From assembly GCA_025201375.1 (NCBI GenBank), contig JAIWZP010000020.1, forward strand, positions 62,001-126,000: a stretch of 64,000 nt of DNA, read 5' to 3'. How positions within the stretch are numbered: the stretch's first letter is position 1; each line of letters begins with the position of its first letter. The DNA is from Gongronella butleri (lineage: Eukaryota; Mucoromycota; Mucoromycetes; Mucorales; Cunninghamellaceae). Positions 34,830 to 45,486 of this stretch are shown piece by piece. A program made the translations under genes and the position numbers. Below the pieces are notes generated by a model, which worked only from the letters and a program-made list of their open reading frames with translations, was not told where the DNA came from and did not search any database.

Positions 34830-35880
34830 ACAGTGCCCTACCAAAAAGAAGTAGTTTACACTTTGGCTATGATATTGCTCCACAGTGCGAGGTGTCAAGC
34901 AATCACGTTATTACTGTATGATAATATGTTCTGTATTGATCAATAATGGCTCAAATGACATGAAATTTTGTAGAAACAATGATAGGTATGATACTGGCTG
35001 TACAGTATACAGTACAGTATTTATTTTAGGTCATTGCAAGCCAAACAGCAAAGAGGGGGGAACAAAAGAGCAAATAAAAACAGAGACATAAGGGCATTAA
35101 ATACAGTAGCAAGAATGGGGCAAAAAGGGGAATGTGCGGAGGAAAAGGGGCTAAATGAGACAAAAAAGAGCAAAACATTTATTCCAGAACCGCAACACCG
35201 GTACAGTACAACATACAGTACAGTAAAAAAAACAGATAGAAAAAGAGAAAAAATATTTATGATAAAAAAATATGCATGATAAAAAAATAAAAAAATAAAA
35301 AATAAAAAATAAAAACTCCATGCTATCGACCACGCACTTAATTTGGAAGTCTCAAACCTTAAATTTTGGCAAAAAAAAATGCACCTACCGTAAGTACTGT
35401 AGGCACTTTTCTCAGTCGATCACCGTTCATGCGTCACTCTTTGGACATTTTTTAAAAAAGTTGCTTGGGGCGATCTGCCATTGTGTCTGCCAATAGCAAA
35501 TTGTCGGAGTTACTCATTTGGGATGCATGGATGCTTCGGAGTTTGAAATTTCCCAAATTTGGCACTTTCTGAGATTGAAATGTGTGACCCCTCCTGATTG
35601 ACCCTGAAGGTTTCAAAAGTGTCGTAGGGAATCGGCGGGGTTTTTGAGATAATACTGTTGTACAAACAGTACGGTGGTACAGTAGCCTAACTAGGATTTT
35701 CTGTTCATACCGGTAAATCGAGAATTGGGCAATCGCATTGGCACTTTGAGTGCACTTGGCTTCGCATTTGCGATGCTTTGACGACAGACGTTCTAGGGGT
35801 AATCGAATATTCCAAATCGCATGATGGTGAAGTCTGAAATGCATGTCAGATTGCTGGATTTTGAGCACCTATTTAAGCGA
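34830..35880. other. AT-rich, motif-dense non-coding stretch
   Basis: No gene is supported. It contains many TACNGTA copies and an A-rich low-complexity run (35220-35325). Confidence 0.5.
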
Positions 35881-35889
35881 TTTGCGTCG

Positions 35890-36304
35890 ATTTCGCCCTG
35901 TCTTCTTTAAAGTTTGCTCTGATACAAGTGCATCAAAAATCGCTCAATTCGTAATTCTGTTTACGAAGTCAGATGTAAAATTTAATTTAGAATTGAATAA
36001 AGTTCTCACACGGTACAGTATCTGTTAACTTAGTAAAATTTCGAGATAATCGCACTTTACGCGATTTTACGCGATTTTGGCTTTTGGTGGCGGTAAAAGT
36101 GCTATTATCAGGTGTTTTTACTAAATGAACAAGGCTCAAAAGTAACAGCAGCATTCGATTCCAAATCAAATTTTACATCCAGGGGCAACGCGTTAGTTCA
36201 TCCCGGCGCACTCCTGGGCGCTCAGCAGAAGAGATTACACATTACAGTAAAGCCAAAATGCAGCAGCTGCCCAATTCTTAGGTACTTTATATCACACAAT
36301 TTAA
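35890..36304 (+). repeat. R2 repeat plus adjoining module, copy shared with 57 kb
   Basis: The stretch matches 57440-56962 (reverse strand) through the R2 part and on through CCTGGGCGCTCAGCAGAAGAG, GCCAAAATGCAG and TTATATCACACAATTTA. Compared with the 57-kb copy it has small insertions: CAGTA at 36016-36020, about 12 bp at 36236-36247 that include TTACAGT, and GGTA near 36281. After 36304 the two copies are unrelated. Confidence 0.75.
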
Positions 36305-36329
36305 TGTAGGCCGCCACCGGGCCCTCCAA

Positions 36330-36683
36330 AGGCCATTTGCGCTCAGATCATCGACACGGCGACCACCAAGAAGCGGATGATGGCTCCAGAAGCGTACCGT
36401 AAGTGAAGCAAAATGGAGGACTTCTTGGCAGTGCTGGCTTTTAACATTTTTACCGGTATACAGTATACCGTAGATTCATTGAATCGGACGCCAAACGGCG
36501 TTTGGTTTCCACCAATAAGCTGCTGCTTCAACTTCAAAATGCACATGAAGAAATTGGCCGTCTCCAGCAAATAAAAGATCGAGTACTGTATATGACGCCG
36601 CACATGATCAGCGAGAAAATCTTCAAGGCTCTTCCCATCCATGAGCAACAAGAATTGGTTAAAAAAATCCTCAATTATTAGTA
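36330..36683 (+). pseudogene. C-terminal coding relic of unknown family
   Basis: A first piece reads AQIIDTATTKKRMMAPEAYR up to a GTAAGT donor-like site at about 36401. After a gap containing TACAGTATACCGTAG the frame continues from about 36473 with FIESDAKRRLVSTNKLLLQL, a helical coiled-coil-like tail (ALPIHEQQELVKKILNY) and a stop at 36681. The 5' part is missing and the piece follows directly on the R2 module. I do not recognise the family. Confidence 0.45.
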
Positions 36684-37686
36684 GTACTGTAGTTCCCCCG
36701 CCTGCTCACCCCCTCTTCCACTTTGACCCCCTACCCCAACATTGATACCCCTTACCCCCTTCCCACAAAATAATAAAGAGGATAATTCAAAAAAGAGAGC
36801 GAGAGATAGAATCTTTGGAGGAGAGAAATAAAGGGCGTGCCGTGCAGTCAGAGAGTGAATTTTGCCATTGCCCACTCAATTTGCATTCCAGAGACGCACA
36901 ACACGCGACGGCTCAATTGAAAGATTAAACAACGTCCTTGCAGAGTGCAGAAGACTGCAAGTTTGTGCCTAACAAGCAAGCGGCGGCTCTGCTGGAATGG
37001 CGGTTTTTGAGATCGGGCGGCGGCAGCACCACCGGATTTTGTTGTATTTGCTGCTTGCAGAGCGTGATCTCATTAAGTAAAAATCACAATGGACAGGTCC
37101 ATGTGAAAGAGAATGTGCGATTACCCTAAGTCAGACGCGCTGGTCGTGTCTGGACTTGTATTTCACAAGTTGTGAAAAAAAAATAAAAAAAAATAATAAT
37201 AAAAAATCTCATTTGCTTGCGATCACGCAATGCCCCACTTGGCCATACGCGTCTTTACGCACCTTTGTGCATTCATACCACGGAACCATCATCTCTGGAT
37301 CATTTGCATATCCGAGGAACAGCTCAATCGCTGATTGAGCGCGGCTCACATACAATTCATGCCTCGGAACGCTTGATGCTTGACAGCCACTCATTGAAGC
37401 ATTTCTTTGCATCTTACATCCTAAACCCTAGTTTTTACATATTGAATATATAATAGTGTCTTTACTTTTTCTTAATAAACGGTATCAGATTCTCAATCAG
37501 TTTCCTGTTTTCCCTTTTTTTCATCTTCTTTTTCTCTCAATATCTCAGATTTCATACTGTATGATACGTACCTTTTTTTAAAAACCAAAGAGCGTGTTTT
37601 TCAAACTTTGCTGGCCTGCTGTGCCTCCAGAATTTTTTTTACAGCCTACTTGCCCGCCAATGAAACTTGCATCATGGCGTCGTAAA
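36684..37686. other. Non-coding gap
   Basis: Contains the last TACNGTA copies (to about 37565) and C/T-rich and AT-rich sequence. No gene is supported. Confidence 0.4.
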
Positions 37687-38313
37687 CTATAGCTCCGTGT
37701 TCAAGACGGACCCTCCCGATTTTTCGAGGATCTGGCGGCCTTTGGCATAAGAAAAAGGTAAGCAAAAAGTGCCCGCTATTTCCGATTTACTCTTTACCTT
37801 GACGACGGGTTTCTTTTGCACATGGCGTGACATATGGTCCTTGTTTACCGCTTCATTCTCGCAGTGGAACGGGCAGCATGGGCAGCCATAATGTGGCTCG
37901 GCGTCGTCGTCTGTGCTATAAACAAAGTCGACATTTGGTCGACGATAATGGTAGCGTGTGGGCTCGTCCAACACATACCCACGCATGCAGAGCGCCACTT
38001 TTTTATTCCATTTTTTTTTTTGGACGCGATTTGGAATCAAGCGTGGCATTTTTTTTCTTAATGACGAGCCTGCTGGGTTATTAATGCCTACATCCATCCA
38101 ACAAATCTTTTTTACGTGCTGTGGAGCTTGCATCTGAAGGAGTCTCACTCCAAAACCCAAAGGCGCTTTCGTTGGATGAGAGCCCTCTTGCTGCGGTGCG
38201 TGAGAGACTCGGCATAATCTTGGTCCAGCTATGCGACAGTCTGTGAGAATGGCAGGGCTGGGACTGGGTTGCACGAGATGACGCAGCACTGCCTGATGAT
38301 GCTGGGCCATCAC
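37687..38313 (-). CDS. Possible gene or relic with one C2H2 zinc finger
   Basis: The minus strand is open over about 200 codons. Near its C-terminal end it holds a canonical C-x2-C-x12-H-x3-H finger (CPCCPFHCEN, then DHMSRH), followed by a basic tail. A donor GTAAAG at about 37797 and an acceptor GCCAG near 37734 would join it to ILEKSGGSVLNTEL and a stop at 37689. The upstream part may also hold an intron, since a run of lysine codons (AAAAAAAAAAA) near 38010 looks like intron sequence. No start codon can be fixed and the family is unknown. Confidence 0.35.
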   Translation of the reverse strand: MMAQHHQAVLRHLVQPSPSPAILTDCRIAGPRLCRVSHAPQQEGSHPTKAPLGFGVRLLQMQAPQHVKKICWMDVGINNPAGSSLRKKMPRLIPNRVQKKKWNKKVALCMRGYVLDEPTRYHYRRPNVDFVYSTDDDAEPHYGCPCCPFHCENEAVNKDHMSRHVQKKPVVKVKSKSEIAGTFCLPFSYAKGRQILEKSGGSVLNTEL

Positions 38314-38457
38314 TGATCGCAGCCTTGATCTTTGCCGAGCGCCTTGCCCCGGATCTAACTCCTTGCGGACAGCACCAGGCCTAACAGCAATGTCGTCGAC
38401 AGCACAAAAGGCTCGTCAAAATGATCAAAGCTGTCTAAAAATTCGGTCAGCTCGACA

Positions 38458-38898
38458 TTACAAGTAAAAACATAAAAATATGAGCGCGAACGCGAACCAG
38501 GGCCCCTGCAGCTGCTTTGTATACAAAGACGCGCATCGGGAACCAGGCCGCACTGTGCTCGTGCTCCCCGGCGCGCCGCGCGTCCCCCTATTTTCATCGC
38601 TTTCTTTTTCTTTCTTTCTATTCTTCCTCTCTTTACCTGCAGATGGACAACGCTGCACGTTGAGGGTGATCAAGTTGTGCCGAAAGGCAAATATGATAAT
38701 GTCAGTCCTCGCTATCCTGACGGACCAGCCATTGGGGCTGTGGGCGACGATCTGAAAGTCGTGGATCAGCTCCTTGTTCAAGGCAAGGACGTGATCCATG
38801 CGCGTCGTGACATCACGCAAGCGCTTAACACTGCCAATGACCGACATTGCCATGGCGGCTAGAGAAAACAAAACCAGCATACACACGGCTGCCATCAT
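38458..38898 (-). CDS. Small predicted membrane protein, unrecognised
   Basis: Two exons, 38898-38637 and 38552-38458, give 118 residues with consistent phase. It starts with a hydrophobic helix (MMAAVCMLVLFSLAAMAMSV). A middle soluble part follows (RMDHVLALNKELIHDFQIVA, then TDIIIFAFRHNLITLNVQR), and it ends in a second helix (GPWFAFALIFLCFYL). Both termini would face the same side. A further upstream exon or a further 3' exon is possible. The splice model and the function are uncertain. Confidence 0.4.
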   Translation of the reverse strand: MMAAVCMLVLFSLAAMAMSVIGSVKRLRDVTTRMDHVLALNKELIHDFQIVAHSPNGWSVRIARTDIIIFAFRHNLITLNVQRCPSAGKERKNRKKEKESDENRGTRGAPGSTSTVRPGSRCASLYTKQLQGPWFAFALIFLCFYL

Positions 38899-39745
38899 AC
38901 AAAGAGAGGGTATTTTACAAAAATGGGCAAGAAATGAGACAATCGCGATGAACACTTTTTTTTTTGGTCATCCGCTGTCTGGATTGACTTCAAAGGCACG
39001 TCTGTAGGAGATCTATTTGAAATTTTATTTTAGATCTGTAGGTTTTCTGCCAAATATCGAGCTCGCGCACGCGTTTTGGCTGTTTTGCTGCTTTCTGGCG
39101 CGTATGAGCAATTACAGAGGCACAGCGTTCGCCCAAAGGCGGTGCAAGAAAAGGTGGAGGAGCGGCGAACATGCAGCAGGTGGGTGTTACAGCATAAAAT
39201 CGCGTGGAAACGTGCAAACACGACGAGGTGTGCTTTTTAAATAGCGCAAATCGTGTCTACGCGGGCGCCAGGGACTAGCCGAAGCTGCTGCGCGTAAAGT
39301 GACATCTCACTGTGAGTACAATCATCAGAGACGATTTCCTTTTAGAGCAATAGCATCAGATGGATCGAAAATCGAAGATTATCAGCCAATAGCAGCGGGC
39401 GGTCTCTGATGCAAGGGCCTGACGACCAAAGCATACAGCATAAAAAAAAAGAGCAAGATCATTTTTGTTACCGTTAGGCGATGAATTGAATAGTTGGCAA
39501 GACAGAGGGGCAAGTAGGCTTGATGGACACAAGATGGATGGCAATAAAAAATTGGACGATCATCAAGAAAAAACGGGTGATTATCTTTTGACGGGGAGAA
39601 GGCATCGCATCAAAATCAGATTCCCAAAAGCGGCAACCCCGCTTTTCGTATTTAAGGCAGGGCTTGAGCGTCTTTTTTTTTTTTTTTCCTCGTTTTTCCT
39701 TGTTGTATATAGCTTTTCTTTATTTTTTTTATTATCCTATACAGC
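38899..39745. promoter_or_regulatory. Upstream region of LYS2
   Basis: The last 80 bp before the LYS2 start are T-rich with scattered C, containing TTGTATATAGC at about 39700 as the only TATA-like element. The remainder shows no gene. Confidence 0.35.
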
Positions 39746-41319
39746 ATGGTCAACGCGTCGCAACCTTTAGCTGAACCAGAACGACTCCAACAATGGAAGG
39801 CCAAGCTGCAAAATCTGGCCGACCTGCAGATCCCCACTGACTACCCCCGTCCTATGCCTACGCGTGTCGTGGACGAAGTGCAGACAAGCGAGCTTGCCGA
39901 GAAGACGCTTCTGTCATTGCTGCAGCTGTCCATGAACAGCCAAGACAAGGCCACACCCTTCTCCGTGCTCCTTGCAGCCTTTGCCATTCTTTTGCAGCGT
40001 TACACTGGCGATGAAGAGTTTGCCGTCGGCTCATCCTCGTCCTCGGGCAATCCATTGGTCCTGCGCCTCCAAGTCGATCCTGCCAACACTTTTCAACAGA
40101 TCATCGAGATGGTGCAACAGGTAAGAATCAAAAAAAAAAAAAAAGTCAAGGGAAATGGGGTCAATTCCTTTGCAATTGGAAAAAAAAAGATGGGGATGGA
40201 GATGGAATTGACAGGGAGCGGAGCATGGAAATGACTCAAACGCGTTCTGATAGGTGGAAGCGGATGCGCTGGACAATGAGGTGCCGTTTGAAAAGCTTGT
40301 GCATATGATGCACGAGGGCACCGACCCCGACAGTCGACGACCACTTTTCCGCGTGTGTTTTTACGATGAGACGGACACGCCGTCGCAAGCACAGCTCACG
40401 TTGGCGTCGTCCAACACGGATCTCACTGTGTTCATCACATCGGATGCCACCAGCTCGCTGCGCACGTCGTTTTTGCGCCCAATTACGGTCCGCGTCGTGT
40501 ACAATCAGATTTTGTTCTCGCCTCGGCGCATTGACTACTTGCTGTCCCAATTGGATACGTTACTGAATGAGGCTGCGCAGGCGTCTGCCTTGGCCGTGGG
40601 CAAGATCCCTCTGGAAGACAAGCGCCCGGATTCGCAATTGCCCGACCCCACGGCTGATTTGCATTGGTCATTGTGGCGTGGTGCCATTACCGACATTTTT
40701 GCCACCAACACGCAAGCACATCCTGAGCGCCCATGCGTCATTGAGTCGCTCGAGGACGGCAACACCGTCGTGTACACGTACCAACAAATCAATCACGCCG
40801 CCAATCTCGTCGCTCATTATTTGCTCGCCAATGACGTCCGCAGAGAAGATGTGGTCACCATCTATGCCTACCGCGGTGTCGACCTTGTCATTGCCATCAT
40901 GGGTGTCCTTGCCGCTGGTGCCACTTTTAGCGTCATTGGTAAGCAAAATCGAAAAAGAAAAAAAAACATGGAATCGCTCACCTTTTTTTCGTTTTTTTTC
41001 TTTTTTTGCAGATCCTGCCTACCCCCCTGCACGTCAAGAGATCTACCTGTCTGTTGCCAAGCCCCGTGGTTTGATTGTGCTTGCTGAAGCCGGCCGATTG
41101 GCGCCCAGTGTGCGCGAGTACATTGAAAAGGAGCAAGAAATCGCATGTGAGATCCCCGCACTCAAGATTGGTCGCGATGGCCGCCTTGCTGGTGGCGCCA
41201 ATGGCACGGCGGACATTCTTGACAGTGTGCGCAGCAAGGCCGGCGAGCACCCCAACATTGTCATTGGCCCCGACAGCATTGGCACCCTTTCTTTCACCAG
41301 CGGCAGCACGGGCATCCCC

Positions 41320-41351
<32 letters not shown>

Positions 41352-44246
41352 GCCAATTCACTCCCAAGCTCACTTTTTTATCCTCCACCTACAGGTGTGC
41401 GCGGTCGCCACTTTTCGTTGACGCACTTTTATCCTTGGATGGGCGAGACGTTTGGTATCTCTGAGCAAGATCGGTTCACCATGTTGTCTGGCATTGCGCA
41501 CGACCCTATCCAGCGCGACATTTTCACGCCGTTGTTCTTTGGCGCGCAGCTGTATATCCCTACGTCGGAAGACATTGGCATTCCTGGTCGCCTTGCCCAG
41601 TGGATGCACCGCACGCAAGTCACGGTGACGCATTTGACGCCTGCCATGGGCCAGCTTTTGTCGTCGCACGCGCACAATGAAATCCCCTCGCTGGTCAATG
41701 CGTTTTTCGTTGGCGACATTTTGACCAAGCGTGACGCGGCGCGCATCCAAAAGTACGCGCCAAATGTATCTGTGATCAACATGTACGGCACGACAGAAAC
41801 GCAGCGCTCCGTGTCGCATTTCATTGTCCCGCCGCGATCCTCGCACCCGTCGTTCCTCGGCTCGCAAAAGGAGGTGATTCCTGCGGGCACTGGCATGGTC
41901 AATGTCCAGCTCCTCGTCGTCAATCGCCATGATCGCACCAAAATGTGTGGTGTTGGTGAGATTGGTGAGATTTACGTGCGCGCGCCTGGCCTTGCCGAGG
42001 GCTATCTTCGTCTGCCCGACGCCACCAACGAGAAATTCATCCCCAATTGGTTCGTGGACACGCCATTCGACGCACAAGACGCGACCAACGAGGCGCTTGT
42101 GGCCGGCGACGCGTGGAAGCCCTATTTCCAAGGCAAGCGCGACAGAATGTACCGATCCGGTGACTTGGGCCGCTACCGCCCCGATGGCACCGTCGAATGC
42201 ACGGGTCGTGCCGACGACCAGGTCAAGATCCGTGGCTTCCGCATCGAATTGGGCGAAATTGACACGCACTTGTCGCAACACGCCATGATCCGTGAAAACG
42301 TCACGTTGGTGCGCCGTGACAAGAACGAAGAACAGACGCTCGTCGCCTACTTTGTGCCTGTGCAAGACTTGGATGCTGCGTTTGCTAGCCAATCAGAGGC
42401 CGAGGATGCTTCGGCATCGTCGTCTGCCGCCGATGTGCGTTCGCGACTCAAGTTCAAGCGCCTGATCAAGGATGTGCGCGATTATCTCAAGAAGAAGCTG
42501 CCTTCGTACGCGATTCCGTCAGTGTTTGTGCCTCTTGTGCGCATGCCCCTCACCCCCAATGGCAAGGTCGACAAGAATGCGCTTCCTTTCCCCGATACTG
42601 CCCAATTCAGCGACAATGCAAAGGCCGCCGCCACCACATCACCCCCCTCGGAGGCTCTTGCCAACATGACCCCTGTCGAGGCAAAGATCCATGGCATCTG
42701 GCAAGCCTTGCTTCCTTCGCCCGAGCCCGTCATTGGCCTCGACGAGAATTTCTTTGACATTGGCGGCCATTCGCTCATTGCCACACGCCTCATCTTTGAC
42801 ATTCGTCAGCGCTTCCAAGTGGACGCGCCTTTGGGCCTTGTCTTTGCCGAGCCCACGATCCGTGGCCTCGCGCGTCAAGTCTTGGCATTGCTCGAAAAGG
42901 AGACCATCTTGGCCGACGACCAGCCATCGCAGCAAAAGCAGCCTCAGCAACCGCAAGAAAAGGAGAATGTCGACTATGCATCGGATGTCGCTGCTCTGGC
43001 CGCCGACTATCTTGCTCCATCGTACTCGCCATTGCCTGCCGACCGTCCCACGGCCCATTCATACGTGTTGACCGGTGCCACCGGCTTTTTGGGCGCGTTC
43101 ATCCTTGCCAAATTGCTCGCGTACCAAGACACGACCAAGGTGTACTGCGTGGTGCGCGCCAACGACGTCAATGCTGCCTTTGACCGCGTCAAGCAGACCG
43201 CCGTCTCGCACAATGTGTGGCAGGACGATTGGGCCAATCGCGTCGAGGGCGTGTGTGGTGATCTCGCCAAGGAGCGTCTTGGTTTGAGCGACGCCGACTG
43301 GACACGTCTTGCCCAAAATACGGATAGCATCGTGCACAATGGCGCCCTCGTCCATTGGGTCTACCCTTACTCGCAATTGCGTGCCCCCAACGTGCTCGGC
43401 ACCTTGTACGCCATGCAGCTCGCGTCTGACGCCAAGGTCAAGTCGTTCCACTTTGTCTCGTCCACATCTGTCCTTGATTCCGACGCCTACATCAATTTGG
43501 GTGACAAGCGTGTGCTAGAGACCGACGATCTCGAGGGTTCGCGCACGGACCTCGGTGCCGGCTATGGCCAATCCAAGTGGGTCGCCGAGAAATTGATCAT
43601 GGAGGCGCGTGCGCGTGGCATGCCCGCGACCATTGTGCGCCCCGGCTATATCCTGGGCGATGCCACCACCGGCGTGACAAACACCGACGACTTTATCTGG
43701 CGCATGCTCAAGGGCTGCGTCGAGCTCGGCTACATCCCATCCATGGCCAACATTGTCAATTTGTGCTCCGTCGACTATGTGGCCGCCGTCGTCGCCGCCG
43801 TCGCCCATTATGACCAGCAAGCCGCGTCCCTCGGCGTCTTCCAGGTCACCCACCCCGCCACCTACACGTTCAATGACCTGTTCCGCACACTCGTCACTTA
43901 TGGCTACGACGTCAAAGTCACTGAATACATCGACTGGCGCTCCAGACTCATGGACTATACCTTGCAGGCCCACGATCACGCACTGTTCCCTCTTTTGGCA
44001 TTTGTGCTCGATAATTTACCGCAATCCACCAGGTCCGCGTTGCTCGATGATGCTCACACAAAGACGATTCTTACCCACGACAAAATTGAGTGTCCATTGA
44101 TGGGCGACACGCTTCTCGGCATTTATTACGCGTACCTCACCAAGGCTGGCTTCATGCCCACCCCCACCGTCGCGGGCGCCAAGGCCCTGCCCGAGCTCGC
44201 CACAGAAAACATCACTTTGATCCAGCGCAGTGGTGCCAAGCACTAA
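39746..44246 (+). CDS. LYS2: L-2-aminoadipate reductase (alpha-aminoadipate reductase)
   Basis: Exons are 39746-40120, 40254-40938, 41012-41323 and 41395-44246, giving 1407 residues, a normal length. The enzyme reduces alpha-aminoadipate to its semialdehyde in the fungal lysine pathway. An adenylation domain activates the acid (LSFTSGSTGIPKG, MYRSGDLGRYRPDG, IRGFRIELGEID, NGKVDKNALP). A carrier domain holds it on phosphopantetheine at Ser917 in DIGGHSL. A reductase domain releases it with NADPH (VLTGATGFLG near residue 1015, and YGQSKWVAEKL). The protein needs Lys5-type phosphopantetheinylation. Introns interrupt only the adenylation part. The first intron sits at a phase-0 site in front of the conserved domain. 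Confidence 0.97.
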
Positions 44247-44321
44247 AAAAAAAAAAAAAAACTTCTCCCTCTCCCCACTGCATCTTTGCATTTCCTTGTA
44301 TTATAATCAATGTTTCTCATG

Positions 44322-44327
44322 AATAAA
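44322..44327 (+). terminator. Probable polyadenylation signal of LYS2
   Basis: AATAAA about 75 bp past the stop codon. The rest of the gap to 44994 shows no gene and includes only AT-rich sequence. Confidence 0.5.
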
Positions 44328-44994
44328 TATCTTGTTTTTACATATGAATTGCCCTAAAATATCTTGATTCCCCAAAAGTTTTTCTTTGAGAGCGTGGCGC
44401 AGAGTGAGAAAGCGCGATGGCGCTGATCCGACGCATCCGTCATGCAGTCATGGCCACGGTGCACAAAGCACGTTTGTTGTGAGATCGCGTCACGCGTCTG
44501 TGTTCACGTGCATTATTTGCAAGGGCTGTGATGCAAAAAGTCGATTTTAATGTAGGAAAAATGAATAATCGGCCATTTTCCTTGAAATCCCGGATTTGGT
44601 CCCACTCACACCGATATTTTTTGATTGCAATGAATGTAAAGAAAGACGCACTTGCCCCTCACGCCTAAAAAATGGCGACATTGGGCATCGTGGGTCATTG
44701 TACAGCTGATTTTTGCTTTTTTAAAAATAATGAACCAATATTTATTTGCTCATGATCTAAACAATCTATTTTGAAACAAGCAATTGGGATAACAGATGAC
44801 AACAATAATTAAACACGGATCGCGTCGTTGTGCGTGCGCGTGCCCATAGAAAAAAAAAAAAGAGAAAAAGAAGAACGACGCGTCAGTCAACCGCGTTCTT
44901 GCTTGCAAGCAGATGGGAGAGACGGGCCGCGAGGCAAAGGAAAGGAAGGGGGAGGAATGGAGGGCAGGGCAGGGCGGGGCGGGGGGCAAGGTGC

Positions 44995-45451
44995 TTAAAG
45001 TCTGACCGTGGATGGTTTTTCTTGGCCATTGACTTGTTCACACAGAGCACGCATGTCATTCAGTGCACCTGAGATGGCTTGGGCAAATTGTGCGGCGGTG
45101 AGCGACTCCTCGTCGGTCTTTGTCTCGATGCCAAATTTGACGACGGTGCGTCCAGCCATGTAGTTGATGCCATAGCCGTCCTTGTATGTGGCACCAAATC
45201 CAGTGCCCATCAGCTGCTCGCCCGGCTGTAGCCCAGACGTACTGAGCTTCCACGTCTGCGACGCGGCAAAGATCGGGTCTTGGAACATTGGATGCATGGG
45301 CGCCGTGCCATTTCCACCGAGCGCAGGCTGGTCGCTATTCAAAATGCGTAATGCAAGCAAATGTCGGTCGCAGCCATATCCATCGCTCGCAATCTGCGTG
45401 TACTTGCGATGGCTCGATGTTGCCTGCGCCAGCAGTGCGTATTTTTCCTGC

Positions 45452-45486
<35 letters not shown>

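Larger units (their letters stand above)
33679..37566. repeat. Cluster of the 7-bp motif TACNGTA
   Basis: More than 30 copies of TACAGTA, TACTGTA, TACCGTA or TACGGTA lie in this interval, often in adjacent or overlapping pairs (for example five from 34136 to 34167 and three from 35000 to 35022). The motif is its own reverse complement apart from the middle base. Elsewhere I noticed only scattered single copies, for example at 13292 and 15694. The motif interrupts the reading frames of the relics listed in this interval. Confidence 0.8.

Noticed and set aside
35220..35330. A-rich stretch as a retroposed poly(A) tail
   Set aside because: It is mixed AT low-complexity sequence without an attached gene-like body.
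41370..42392. Minus-strand frame of 340 codons and several others opposite LYS2
   Set aside because: Antisense shadows of the adenylation and reductase domains.
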